Origin: Nemopilema nomurai
Taxonomy: Eukaryota > Cnidaria > Scyphozoa > Rhizostomeae > Rhizostomatidae
DNA length: 64,000 nucleotides
Direction: 5' to 3'
Assembly (NCBI GenBank): GCA_003864495.1
Contig: ML133457.1
Coordinates: forward strand, 1,922,001-1,986,000
The position numbers and the translations under genes were made by a program. Under the pieces are notes generated by a model. It was not told the DNA's origin, ran no database searches, and saw only the letters and a list, made by a program, of their open reading frames with translations. Shown piece by piece: positions 1 through 13,073 of the stretch (the stretch's first letter is position 1; each line of letters starts with the position of its first letter).

Positions 1-87
1 CTGTAGGCGCTGGGTAGGAGCTGCAGGCGCTGGGTAGGAGCTGCAGGCGCTGGGTAGGAGCTGCAGGCGCTGGGTAGGAGCTGCAGC
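1..87. repeat. 20-bp tandem repeat at window edge
   Basis: About 4.3 copies of a 20-bp unit (ctgcaggcgctgggtaggag) run from the first base to about 87. Copies are nearly identical (one t/c difference near the start), so the array is young. It is cut by the window edge, so its true size is unknown. It is much more GC-rich than the surrounding DNA. Confidence 0.9.
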
Positions 88-3000
88 CCTCTGAGAAATT
101 GTGTTTTTTTAACCTTGATAGGTAGTCACACAATGAAAGTAATTTGTGGCAGGAAAAAGCCAGCATTCAGCTTTGACAGTAACCGGCCTCTAAATCCCAA
201 GCTGGTTTGATTTATTTGATTAGATCAAATGAATATCGAAAAGGTTTACAAAATGATTTTTATTTCATATCATTCATGTTTGTTTTTTTTTTGACTAAAC
301 AAAGGTTTCCTTAGTTTCTGTCGCTGCCTTTGCATTCTTTTTGACCTATGCTTTTTAATAAACGTATTTGAAGATATGAATGGCAGAAGCTTCTGAAGAA
401 TTACATTTACTACACTACTTTTTCGCGCCAATTCTTTCCCTGTGCATACGTACATACACACGTACATACATAGCGTACATTCGTTCAACACGAGTAAAAA
501 CCGGTTAAACAACGAACTCCATCGTGCCTAGTACAAAAAGCCAATAGGAGGATCACTTTACCTTGTTTTTGAGACATTTGTGGCTCAAGCTTGCAACACT
601 GACCGGTCTCCGGGAAAATTTGCGCTAGAAGCACTTCAGATAAACATAGGTGGCATAAATAAACAATCGTATTTTATTTAGAAAACAGATATGAATCACA
701 GGTTTAGCAAAAAAGAAGAGATTTTCAGGGACGGCATCGATCCATAACGTTAGGCCTGAAGATGCATGCAAAGTCCTTAATTGCAAAAACAGTTAATTGG
801 TGCATTTGTAAAAGATCTAGCTAAACTTTCAAGGAACAACCCAGGATGTAGGTATGTCACGGTTAGTTTACCCCAAACGCTATCTTTTGCCTTTGCAAAC
901 ACCTATTTACTCTCTCTTAGAAAATGAAGAAAGAGTGTGAAAGCTTGATAACTTATCTTGTTGCATTTTGTTGCAAATTATTGTAATTTGGCATTTTCCC
1001 ATTTCACGTTGCTAACTAATTCATTATTCAATCGTCTTACCTTCATAAAATAATACTATCAACGGTACCTTCTTAGTTTCATGTCGATTCGACAGCTTCA
1101 AAAGGTCACATCGTATTTGGAATGAGCTTTGAAGTCTGCTAATTTGGCAACTATTGCACCAAAAAACCGCCTTGTTGCCACCGAAGTTTTGAGGGAATGA
1201 TTTGGAAAGATGAGCCGAAAACAAGATATCACTCTTTTGTCCAGAGGGGAAAGGGCAATGTGTAACATTGTTCGAAAGAATCCCATGAGAATTTTGTTAA
1301 GTTGAATCTCCTAAGAGTGTAGCAGACATCAAAGGCATATGAGTGGAGAGCTAATTCCTATGAGGAAAGCTATTTGTTTGATTGACACAGAGGAAACCAT
1401 TTCAACGTGATTGAACACAAAATCAACTAGAGAACCTTGTCGTTGCAAGCGCCACTCGTGTGAATAATGGTTACCTCATATTTCCATAAATAATTCTACG
1501 TGGTACCGGGAATTTCCCCAGAGCAGGAACCGCTTAAGAATGACTTTGGAAATGTAACACATGACTGGAATGCGGAAAACATCTTGTGTTACTTTTTCCT
1601 CTTTCCTTATAAGGTAAAAAGCGGAAGGAAATGTTTCTTTCGATTTCTAGTAAATGAAGACCACTTCCTCTCAACAATCCCATTACTTCGGACAACTCAA
1701 AAGCGCCCAGATTGCATCATGTCCAAAATTTCAAATCTTTTATGGATGCAAAACTGGAAACACAAAAAAACTGTATTACACCAGCTGGACCTGTATAGGG
1801 CTTTTTGTGCCTCACCCCCTTTATTAATGAACTTTGGGGGGAGGGGGGGGGCTATCGGTGGCCCAGTCAAAAAGTTGCTTGCTGGCAATCTATACGAGTT
1901 GGCCAACATATCTTTGAATACCTCAAGATAGGACCAAGTTCAAAGAGATGCTAATTCAATGAGTAGAATGTACAACTGAAGTTGCTGAAATAACAACGTA
2001 TTCGACTGCTGACCCTTTTCTTTCTTTGAAAATTTATAGTTATCTATATAATCACATTTCTTTCTACAAGAAAGGTAAAACATACATTTGTATGCAAATT
2101 AAAACTTACCATCCGTATCTTCATACAAGCTAGCTTTCTTAAATATTTAAATTAAATTTAAACTTACTACATAACACGTTGCACGTTCACACTACTTTTT
2201 CATTAGTGTAGAAAATGGGTTGACTTTTGTATTTAAATTTTCCTGCAGGTTTACACTAACATTTAAGGCATTTCGGAGTTTATGGATGAATAAGGTTGTA
2301 CGAGTAAATTAAGTATATTACAGGAACCCTTTCAAGCTACTGTCGTTCCTAGTCTGGAATAAAATTACCAAATGGAAAATTACAGCCAACGGGAAGAAGG
2401 GAGGGATGGTGGCCATCTTTAGACAGTCAGTCGTACTCATAGAAATCTATGGTCATACTGCATACATGAATTAATTGTATGTTTTGAAAATTTTGCTAAT
2501 TGGGAAAGGAGGCAATCATAATTGGGTCTTTGTTTGAAAAAGGAAACTAATAAATCATTGCGAGAGGAAATAAGTGAGTCTGTTCCGCATTCTAGTTCTA
2601 GATATTTATAAGGAGGGAAATTAGGGACGAATACGTCGGCGTTTTGAAAATCTAATTAGCTATCGTGAATAATTTGGATTGAAGATAAATTTAAGGATAT
2701 CATAGAAATTTCCCCATTCAGTAGATATGTTTGATAAAATATTGTGCCAGGATATAACGATACGAGATGCATTATGATGCAGGAGTGAGTTCTAAAAGAT
2801 TTTATCTATGGCTTCGTTTCCTATCCATGTTTTGTGAGACCTTCAATTCTGGTTCAAGTAGCTACCAACCTTGGGGTCAAGAAAAGCGGCTTTGAAAGAC
2901 TGAACTCAACTTCAAAAGAACCTAGCCTAAATGAAAGATCTGTTTACTGCTGCTACTTTTAAAATATTCTACTAAACCTTCTATATTACATGTAATATTA

Positions 3001-3171
3001 CATTACTTTTAATGGTTGTGAATAGGAAATATATTTATAACTATGTACACTGTTGATATCATTCAGAAATGCATTCTTATTGAACTTTCGTTAAGTTAAA
3101 TTCCAAAATACTCCGGCTCCATGACGACGGATGAAGAGTAAACATTGCTGCAAAGGTCAATCTTGTGTCTT
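88..3171. other. No gene recognised
   Basis: About 3 kb of AT-rich sequence. Short open frames occur on both strands (the longest about 140 codons, 1500-1931 on +), but none shows a recognisable domain, and the longest starts at GTG and runs through a poly-G tract near 1840. Part of the right end is presumably the 3' UTR and downstream flank of the ETS gene on the minus strand. No AATAAA was found on the minus strand close to its stop. Confidence 0.5.
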
Positions 3172-5325
3172 TCAAGTCGAGAAGAATGCGCTGAATTTCT
3201 GCATCGCTTGAGAACTGAATTTATAACACAGTTTCTTCTTGTTCTTCATTCGTTCCAACGTGCCATCTTTGTAATAATGCCTCAAGGCTCTACTCAACTT
3301 TTCATGGTTCATCTCTTTCTTGTTGCCTTTTCTGCGACCCCAGAGTGCTGAAATTGTTGCGGATTTGGTGATTTGAAACAGGCCATCTTGTTTTGATAGC
3401 CAAGTGATTGCAGCTGGGTTGTAGCGAGGGTCCTCGAGCCATTGAAGTAAGCACTGGGCAAGCAATGTTTTTGCTAAAACAAACGATTAGTGTTGCAAAG
3501 CTTTTAAAGAGACAGAGTTTCTTTACAAAAATTAACAAAGCTTAGCATACTACGGCTACAAAATTATTATTTTTGATCAACATGATATCCCATGATCTTT
3601 CAAATATATGACATCAAATCAAAGAATCTACAGATCAAATATATGAAGTACATGCAAATTCAATCTAAGTAACACTTAGATATGGTAGTGTCATCAAACA
3701 TCATCGTGAGAGATTGGGTTTTATACAGCCCAAAACCGGCTCGATTTTCCAATGCATGGCTCTATTCAACTCTTTGGCAGTAACCTATCCTGTGTTATTA
3801 TCGTAAATAGACTAGATGGTGTTTAGTGACTCCCAGCCAGCCCAGAAGCTTTATTGAGTCTACTCACTTTCAATAGGTTTACGACGGTTTCTCTTGTCTT
3901 TTCGCTTCTTCGTAGCAAATCCTGATATTTCTTCACTTGAAATACAAGTGGCTGCAACAGCAAGAAGGGTTATGTAGATTTGTAGATGGTAAGGCCATAT
4001 GGGAAACTAAGAATGCGAAAAGGTATGCTTAGGAATCAAAACTTGAAGAGCTTGAAGTAGATGGGCATAAGAACTGAGTCACATGACTTCTTCAACCAAT
4101 CAAAATAAATTGGTTGAAGACTTATGTAAAGTCACGTGACAACTCTCGCCATTGAATAGATCAGTGGCGCATAGGGCAATGTAAATCCAGTCAATGTTCA
4201 ATTGCTCTAGGTGAAAAAGGTAACAAAGCGTTGTAACTCAAACAAATACTTGAAATACTTGAGTATCGGGTAACGTTGGATGCATTTAATGCCCAATACC
4301 TTGTTCTGCGATGGAAGAATGGACTTGGGTTGAAGTGGTTGGCGAGGAAGGCTCGATATCTGATTCATCCCTGCTTACAGTGCTGTCAGAGGAATAATCC
4401 GTTTGCAACGATCCAAGGTCAGCTGCAAGTGAATACAGCAAACATTAAAGTTGTTTCCAATATATTGATCGCTTCCACAACAACAAAAATGAGAAACATT
4501 TCATTCAGGAGTGCTAAAGAAATGGTCATGATGAAATGGTCATGAGATTAATAACAACTTAGCAGTTACTCAGTGAATCAAATCAGTGTTTGTTGGCGTG
4601 GTTGAATCAGTGAATCAAGCAATCAGTCGATCAATGCATGAAACATTCGGTTGATCAATATGTTAATCAAATATCAAGTGAATGAATGAGTGGATCAATC
4701 AGCCCATGAATTGATGAATCAAGCAATCAGTCGATCAATGCATGATGAAACATTTGGCCGATCAATATATTTATCAAAAACCAACAGGTGAATGAGTGAA
4801 TCAATCAATCAATCAGCCAATGAATTGGTAAATCAAGCAACCAGGGTACTAATCACAACTGCAACTTACAAGCATCGTCTTCAAGCAAGCGTAAGAACTC
4901 TTGCAGTGTTGGTAGATTTGCATCATTACATGACGCCTTCACCGCCTCCTCGATCACAAATCCTATGTTGCTTTCACTAAAACAAAAACCAGACTGTAAA
5001 CATAGAAAATATTTATTTTAATATGAAATCGTAAGAGGTTTTAGTTCATCCGAAATCTTTATTTCAAGCATAATTAGGCTATGATCGGTAAACATAACAG
5101 CTTTCAATCATCTTTGAAATTTGAAATTTGAAAGTATAAAATACGCTTTTAGGTATTGGTCTTAGCTTTGAAATCTGAGCTGAAACCAAAGCAGGATAAT
5201 TTTGACTTGAATGCAACTTGCCTCATGCCTGAAAATATACTTTGGAATACAGATTCATCTTGACGCATAGAAGAGTAATTGTAAGTCTTCATCTGTTGTT
5301 TTGGGTACAGCGAGTCTAAAATATC
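3172..5325 (-). CDS. ETS-domain transcription factor, 3' exons (ESE/ELF3-like)
   Basis: Five in-frame minus-strand exons were joined by splice sites and phase: 5325-5222, 4976-4870, 4422-4300, 3951-3868 and 3473-3172 (stop TGA 3174-3172), about 240 residues. The last exon encodes nearly the whole ETS DNA-binding domain, including the core ALWGRRKGNKKEMNHEKLSR and the recognition helix ending RALRHYY; KLCYKF matches the C-terminal strand. The exon before it carries a lysine/arginine run (TKKRKDKRNRRK), a likely nuclear localisation or AT-hook-like patch, placed as in ELF3/EHF-type factors. The 4422-4300 exon is rich in Ser, Thr and Asp. The donor after 5222 reads AG|gcaagt, a GC-type donor, and only this choice keeps the frame. 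The start codon and any PNT/SAM domain were not found. A 41-bp candidate exon at 6183-6143 (KGVWWIGLKYNLK) and a first-exon candidate at 8395-8378 (MAAPVK) fit in phase but are speculative. ETS identity is sure; the subfamily is tentative. Confidence 0.88.
4612..4840. repeat. ~104-bp direct repeat built of aatcaatcag words
   Basis: Two diverged copies begin at 4612 and 4716, each opening with gaatcaagcaatcagtcgat. A fragment of a third begins near 4830. The array sits in the ETS intron between exons 4976-4870 and 4422-4300. The low-complexity aatcaatc words recur elsewhere in the window (8900-9000, 25015-25060). Confidence 0.75.
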
Positions 5326-8300
5326 CTGAAAGGAAAAAAGAAAATTGTTCATGCTGCACTGATTTGTTTAGGGTTGATGCAAAGCAGGAGTAATATTGAG
5401 ATACCAACAAATAGTTGAATATGAATAAAATCAGAAATTTTTCATAGAAATAATGATAAATAATTCCTTCGCTTATTGATGTCTGTCGCGATAAATAGTA
5501 CTCAGTTTTTAATTTTATTTCTATCTACCACTCTTAGTTAGTTCTTAGGACACTGACCTTGTAAAGGGGCTACCCTTAGAAAATATATAGAAGAGGAATA
5601 AGAGAGAAAAGAGTTTTGCATCTTTAATTTAAATTAGTTTTGCATGAGCATGTCAGTGCAATGGTGCCAAGCTGTTTTGCGACTGCTGTCAATGATGTTC
5701 ATACAATAGGGTCGAAACAAGTTCAAATTGCGTAAAGACATTTGAAACCCACGCAGGCGAATCGTGACCCAGGAAGAAATGGGTACTATTGAATTGCAAC
5801 AGGCATTGGCGAGCTCATATTCTGTGACAGGAAACAGTGGAAAGCTTCTACATCAAGGCCATCAGTATAAGTTGATGGCTTTTAATTGGAAAAGATTTTA
5901 TACAAAGGGATGTGTGGCTCTGCTGTAAAATTGGCAGGAAAATTTGAACATCAGAAAAAGTTTGGCAATTTCTATCTTATATCTCTCTTTTCTTTACAAA
6001 AGTGAACAGTCAAGAAGATATGTCTGGTTTAACCAGAAATTCAACTATAGCACGGTATGAATAAACGAAAAAGATGTGAAAAGCATGCAACGAAGAAGTG
6101 GAAAATATAGGATCTGCTTCTTAAAAGAATTAACTGACAAACCTTGAGATTATACTTGAGACCTATCCACCACACACCCTTTCCTACACGTAGAGTGACT
6201 GAGAGTGAGGAATACCAGATTCTACCATTTGCTTAAGTAGCCGAGAAAGGATATTGTTGCATAGCAACCTTTATAAACAGAAGTGCAGTTACTTCCTGGT
6301 TTCGAATCAAAATGGCAGCTGAAACAAAAGAGGCCCTTTGTTGCTGACACTCGTGTAATAAGGAAATAGGGACGCTATCGTATTTCCACGATTTATAGTT
6401 AGGCGGAGGAGGGGGCTCTAGGTACAGAGGGAGAGAGAGATTTTGCTTGCGAAGCTTTTAGGTTTGCATGTTAACAAGGAACTTCCGTTAATGACCCCTA
6501 AAATGGTGCAAATGAAAGAAGTGCACTTCTCTGAAAAACAGCTCTACCGGTTTTAGGTGATGTTAAGTATTAATTTCGACTTTAATTCGAAATTCATCCA
6601 TTCACCATTCACTTGTGCACCAATTTATTTATTCATTTACTTGTTCATTCTTTCCGTAGTTCATTGCTATTATCAAATTGATATGTGCCTCAGAAACAGT
6701 GCTGTCCGAATCAACATTCAGCAATGGTTTCTTTCAATTACAAGGCCAACGCTGTTGGCCAGAGAAGTCATAACCAGAAAAGTTTCATTATATCATTCAT
6801 TCTATCAACTTATATGTGATCTTATTCTTCTCTTACTCTAAAAGTAGAAGCTTTTCATTGTTCCTTCTTCTCTTTTTAAAAATTGTAAATGATTTGGATA
6901 AGAAGACGGTGCTCGACATATAAAGTAATGAAAGAAATGAATGAAGGTTATTTTGGTGTTTAGACGACAAGGAAACAAAATGCGTCTTGCCTTGATTGTG
7001 CTTTCGAATTGGTAGCAAACAAAGGAAGTAGCATTTCAGGAATCTTCTTATTGGAAATTAATATAGAGCCTTTGGAACATCATAGTCTTGCAAAAATGAC
7101 CATAGTAAATCATCAGAAAAAAGCGAGGCAGGCATAATCGATGGATATATTTGGATCAATGTAAGAATCATATAAGTTAATACTTAAATTCAACAAAACA
7201 TTATTTTATAGCAGGATAAATTTCCAAGTTTATTGCGAAATTGAGGATGTTGTCATTATAATAAACCATTGGTAAACGCTACATTTTAAATGAAGCTGCT
7301 TTCATTTCTGAAGCCAAATTGTTTTTAATTTGCTTTGGCAAAATGCTGCCTTTCATTCAAAGTTAAGTAATGCAACTGTATGCTTTGGACGCTGCAAAGT
7401 AAACAAATCTTCGTAGGTGGTCCTTCTATTTAACTAATGATTTTCGACTGACTGTCTTATTTGCTCTTGTAGTTATCAATCAAACAGAATTATTGTTGTC
7501 CGTTAGCAGCTAAAGGGCGGTTATACAGAGCCGACACGTGTGTACTAATTGAGCCAAACAGCTTGTTAATTGTTTTGCTGATGGCTTACATTTGAAGAAT
7601 CTCAAAATAATAGTAAACGAATTGATAAAAAGCTCCTTTTTCAAAGCTCGAACCATTCAGAATAAACTTGACAGAAACTTCTTACACTGTCACGTTTTTG
7701 AATACAAATTTGGTGAGACGTTTTGACTAGAAATTGTTTATACTGTAATTTATTAATTTCATGATATTACATAGAAATATTTGACATGTAGCTTCTAGAA
7801 ATCAATACTAGGCAGAAGTTTAGAAGTTGATAACTTTTGCAGATTGAGAAATTAGTCATTAGAAAGGTAGAAATAGATGGATATGCTGTTTTATTTGAGA
7901 AACTGATTTAATAACATCTTTATATGACATGCATCTTGTCATCATTGTATTATGTTTGACGAGACATGGAAAATAATGAAGTTTGAAAATGAGAGAGAAG
8001 TTTCGAATCTTTTTTCAATTGGACCTTTTAGCCAAAACAGGGGTGATAAAAGTTTGCAGTTGATTTTTGAACCAATCTTCGTGCCTAGCTATGATTGATC
8101 GCAGCAAATAACAGGAGATCATACCCTTTGTCTTAAGGTATTATGAATTCAAGAAATGTGGAAAGGCCATTTATTAAAAAAAAGATTTTCCTTCGTCTTC
8201 GACATTATGAGATCTAAATTGACTTCTATCCAAAAGGGTTTACAAAAGTTTACTTTGAAAACAAAAGTTTACAACTGGCAGTTGTAAGTCATAGAAGTCC

Positions 8301-10338
8301 ATCTTTCATCTACCATGTATTACATTAATCAATGTTTGATTGCATCTCAGCAGAACTAGGGCCTAAACTGGGGTTACCTTTACAGGAGCTGCCATTTGGC
8401 TAGTAGAGTTAAATTCCTCGTGATACAGTATTAAAAAACGCTCGACAAATGAGGGAGTTCGCATTCTGCATCCCTCTGTGTATTATCCCGAGCAAATATA
8501 GCACTTTTCGGATTTAACTGCAATTTGATGGCATTACATCTCTCTGGATGCTATACTTCCAAGCAAACAAGCTAATAATGTTCTTGCATCATCTTCACCC
8601 CAAGTAAAGCGAGAAGTGGATTTCTTATTGCAAGTGTGCAATCTGAGTTGGTAACTAAAGTTGGTATGGCAGTCTTTCTGCCATGGTTATGTACTCCAGA
8701 GTCATCACTAGAGATCACATGTACTTTAAAGAGACGTTAACTCACAAATTCCTTTCTCCAAGCTCTATCTATTTAGATTAGGGAAACTAAGATTCAAGGA
8801 GGGAAGAGAATGATATGGTGCTATGCAAGGTGAAAGTTAAAGGTAAATAATTTCAATCAGATGCAAGAGCGTTCATTGAGACAGAGTAGCCAAATCGCTT
8901 AACCGTTTAGTCACTAAGTCACTGAATCAGTTTATCACTGGTCGTTAAATCAATGAATCACCACTAAATCAGTTGATCGCATTAAATCTGCAGCGCCAAA
9001 AACTTACTTATATCGTGCAATGAAATCACAAGGAAAGAGTTATTAGAGCCTACACGTCTACCTCATGAAACCCTGGGAAAACTTTGTTTTCCTAGAAAGC
9101 AGATGACAGGCCTAGCGATTGTCGGTGGAAAACAGTACAATGTACCTGCACTCAACATCGTGTAGAGGATATCAAATTATTATGAAAGAGAGGATATCAA
9201 ATTACTACACAAGTCAGGTCATGAGTAGACAGTCGCTCATGCAACATATATTTACAGAAAGCGTTGAGGCTGATATAGGTTGAGCAATTTTGGATTGCTT
9301 TTAGCATAATCTATAACTAAAAGAAATCTAATCAGACTTATAAGAACAAGCAGTTGAGCAACTGACCATTTGTGGTTGTGGTTGGTTCTTTTGCTTGGTC
9401 TAGTCAGCTTTCTTCGGCCTGCAGAACAGAAAATAAGAATATATCACAGCTCTCCAAGCACCAATACGTTTAACTTTAAGACTTGTGAAACGATAATAAA
9501 AATAAGAAACAGTCAACTAGAGATCTTGTATAAATATTTTAGAAAATCGTATTTTGTTCCCTTAGGCTGTCTCCTAAGGCTTGCATGGCGCTAATAACCT
9601 GACCCCCTTATCAAAGTTTAATGGCGCAAGCAAACATGTTGGAGAGCAAGACCTATTTTACCTTTTCAGTCTCAATACCGACTAGCGAAAAGTAGAAAGT
9701 GATCCTACTTTTCGCGGCTCGACAATTTTCCACCAAGTAGAGATTGGGCTTAAGGGTGGAAGTCAATGCATGATTTTCAAGGAATAGAAGTGAATTTTAT
9801 CTAGTTTAATTGACATCGCATTGTGCATGTATAAATCTATGCATGCAAAGTATTTTTAAGTTTTGTTCATCTTCGAGTCTCTTGCTGTATTCAAACGTTT
9901 TCAGTTATATAAAGATCAACGGCGGTATGTTTCAAGTGTCCACTCGTGTGTGACGTCACTCTTGGCTTCGATTCTAGGCTCTTGCTTTTCCAAGGCTAAT
10001 CTGCTTGATTCTTTGGGGTTGCGTTAGGGGGTTTCGTTATGTCCTCATGAGAGGCAAAGCGGGCTTTGTATGGGCTAGTCCATTTCTAAACCGCTAGTAG
10101 ACCGTTAAAAATTTCCAATTAAGACAATGATAGGTGGTTTATCTAAGCTTTGGACTGGTTGAGTGGCTTTTGTTGTGGCTTTTGATTCTTCCAATGACAG
10201 CTGTGCTTCATCAAGCATGGGCTCTCGGAACCCAAAGCTTACGGATGAGGTATAATTGTTAAAAGTTTGCCAACCGTTGTGAGCAGGGAATCTTGCAAAT
10301 GTTTTTTGTAGTAATTACAGTCAGTCCATCGTAGGGTG
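5326..10338. other. No confident gene; may hold ETS 5' exons
   Basis: About 5 kb of AT-rich sequence without a recognisable protein domain. If the ETS gene has the usual PNT domain and first exon, they should lie here or further right. Two weak candidates are minus 6183-6143, bounded by gtgtag and gtttgt, and minus 8395-8378, an ATG in good context followed by gtaacc. I could not link either by homology. Open frames here are short and start at non-ATG codons or lack domain content. Confidence 0.4.
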
Positions 10339-10414
10339 TATATTTATATATTATATTTATCTATTATATTTATATATTATATTTATATATTATATTTATA
10401 TATTATATTTATAT
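10339..10414. repeat. AT-only 13-bp minisatellite
   Basis: About five copies of a 13-bp unit (tatattatattta), one with a c substitution. It is made only of A and T apart from that change. Confidence 0.85.
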
Positions 10415-12889
10415 TTTGGTTGGTATCGCGTTGCTGAAGTCCAGGCTAGTTAAAGGAAGTGACCTATAGACCTTGCATTTTAGATGCTGTCTTACATTTT
10501 TCAATACTTTTGTCTGTCACAGACTGCAAATTGCTTGCTAGTTGAAATCACCTGGCACCTTTCTAGGTAGTCTACGCACAGTACTGCACTATTCAGGAAA
10601 CAACTGTGTTGAGAATCCCTTCAGGCGTGCATGGGGCGCTGCTGGCTTCACTACAAAGCGTGTAACGCGAATCAGGACTCGAAAAGAAAATCTGCTTAAA
10701 TCACGATTTTGTTCTTCTACTTTTAATAACGACAAATGTTGATGAAACAACATCATTAAAGTACTGTCAAAACATTATCATATCTATAAACGTTAGTTTT
10801 ACAAAAGTAATCAGCAATAATCAGTGTATAAACATTGATTCATACCTTTTAAAACTAATTCATCAAGTTTCTTCATTCACTTGCAAATGCAGCACCTGAA
10901 TCGCGTATTGCGTTGTAGAGACATTGCACGCTCTACCGAACACACACTTTCGTTTATAAAGCAGTCACCTTAATCGTTACGTCATGGCAGAGTATTTTGG
11001 TAGTTATGTTAGAGTAGATGCTTCCTTGCACAATTCTATAAAAAAAACTGGGAAGTATGTGAGAACAATCGCTACCCTCTTTGATTGACAAGGCTGCACG
11101 CGAACGCGGAACTCCCGGGATCGTTGCTATGGATACCCTCTGAATCAACGATGAGATCATCGCGCAACCAAGTGATTGGCAGGTCCTGTGCTAGATAGGA
11201 AAGACATGCCAATCAAATAGAATTCGCATAAACGGCTTTGATGGGATTGGATAAGCAGCCAAATTAAATAGAACTCAGTTGTCTTTTCAATACGTCAAGA
11301 GCTTCATTGCGTGTATGGTTTAAGAAATTGAGCGTCCAGATTGCGTTATATGGCGAAAAAGAAACTCTTCTTTTTATTTTCTAACAATTGTTTCGTAACT
11401 AAAGCTGTTTTGCCTAGCTTGTCGTTTGTCACAGACAAGGGTGTGTTGGTGTGTTAGAAAGTGTGGAGGCAATGCAGAAAGAGGGGCCTTCCAATTTGAG
11501 GGGGGTTAATAAGGGTAAACAGCTTGCAGAATGAAAGACTTGAGAACCCATGAATAATAAATTGAGAAAGTAATATGAATTGGTTGTTGATTCAGGAATG
11601 GCTTCAAAAATGATTAAAAATCGTAGCCCCATGCTAGCAAGAAAGGGTTTAAAAACAAACGTTTTCGCAAGCAGCAACAAGCACATCAAACGAGTGCGCT
11701 CCTTTTCAACCTGAATCGAAACAGGTGACTTACAAAAGCTGCATCACGAGTAAAATGTCTTTATGGATGAAGACAAATGATAAACTTGCACACAGATGAG
11801 GAAAAGAAGCAGTAAACACCAGACATGTGCTGCCAGTATAGGGAGTGATGAGCTCATATCACTATTTTTCCTCAATTTCTATGAAATGGCTACCTAAATT
11901 AAAAACATTTGAAATTGCACAACCCATGTAATTATTACTTTTGTAAAAGTGAGGAAGCCTTAAATAAAGGATAAGGTAGAAAAATGCCACCATTGTCATT
12001 TTACTTGAGAAATCCCCCTTTCATGGCAGCCTTTTGTCCTCCACAAAGGGCGGCCTTGATATGGTTTTCGTTCTTGCAGTTTGCATCAATAGTTTTGTTT
12101 ACAATTTCTCTATAAAAAGGTAAACCTTGGGCTGTGTAAGGTAACACGAACAATGAACTACAATCGTCGTTTCTAAAAGACTGAACACTCCAAGAACAGG
12201 CTGAACACCCCAAGAACACCCCGGACAGAAACAGTTTGGACCTAATTAAAGTTGTTATTTCCCCTCCTTTAAAATGCCCCCATGAAGCTGGATTGGACAT
12301 TGAAAGCGTATGGTCGTTAACGTGAATCCGCACTTTTATGCAGGGGAATTTGTGAATCAGTAATGTTATCAGGGTAGGTCAGTTACGTCAAGGTGGTGCC
12401 GAGAGCACTTTTGATATCAAGATATATGCCAGGAACGAAATAACCCACACTTCCATCGAGTTTTAAATTTCGAACAAAATCAGATTGATATGAGGAAGAA
12501 TGTCGAAAAATTGTTTGTGAAATCACCGTGAATTCCTGATTCACACCCCCTATTGGGGGGTCACTTCGAAGAGAGACTCCCCCTCATGTAAATAACTTCA
12601 TGTGGGCCTTTTACGCTATATCTCGTTACGTGAAAATGATTTATATTTGCACTAATATTTATTTATATGAATTTATCAATTTATTCAATTACAAGTTATA
12701 TTTGTAAGATGGAGCAGTCTCAATCCAAAATACTTTTAATTAAGTCGTTTTCATCATATTTGTCACACCTCAATTTGCTATAGATGCCACCCTCGAAATA
12801 GGCCTCTCTTGACGATGTAGAAGGTTTTGCAAAATGCTGAAAATGACAATTAACTGTCTGCGGGTGAGCATGCACAAAAGGAACATGCA
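10415..12889. other. No recognised gene; weak minus-strand ORF
   Basis: Nothing with a known domain was found. A minus-strand frame at 12333-12001 ends in a lysine/cysteine-bearing tail (DANCKNENHIKAALCGGQK) followed by a stop, and a possible acceptor (tttatag) lies just inside it near 12108. It could be a terminal exon, but I do not recognise it. A short near-tandem pair (ctgaacac-ccaagaacac) lies at about 12180-12222. Confidence 0.35.
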
Positions 12890-13068
12890 CAGGGGCGCAA
12901 CTAGGATGTTTTTAGGGCAGGGTTTTCGTGGTAGAAATGGGGCATAAAGACATTGGATTTCCATGGGAATAGGGCATTTCCATGGGAAAATTCACTTCCT
13001 TGCCAAAAAGGGTAGGGATTGTAACCCCCACAACCGCCGCCACCCCCTCCCCTTTAGATGCGCCCCTG
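12890..13068. mobile_element. hAT-like MITE, 179 bp
   Basis: The left end reads CAGGGGCGCAACTAG. The right end, reverse-complemented, reads CAGGGGCGCATCTAA, so the terminal inverted repeats match over about 13 of 15 bases. CAGGGGCG-type ends are typical of hAT-superfamily non-autonomous elements. Both ends are flanked by ATGCA (12885-12889 and 13069-13073), a 5-bp direct repeat, shorter than the 8 bp expected for hAT. No transposase is encoded. Element status is likely; the superfamily is tentative. Confidence 0.6.
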
Positions 13069-13073
13069 ATGCA

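Noticed and set aside
1500..1931. 143-codon plus-strand ORF
   Set aside because: Starts at GTG, crosses a poly-G tract, shows no domain, and has no supporting splice or regulatory signals.
9370..9594. ORF with a hydrophobic N-terminus resembling a signal peptide
   Set aside because: Starts at TTG, is short and low-complexity, and shows no downstream exon or domain.
9945..9962. CRE-like palindrome TGACGTCA
   Set aside because: A single 8-bp match with no gene nearby; expected by chance at this length scale.
12001..12333. 110-codon minus-strand ORF with a Cys/Lys tail
   Set aside because: The initiating codon is not ATG and no family was recognised. Kept only as a possible terminal exon in the region note.
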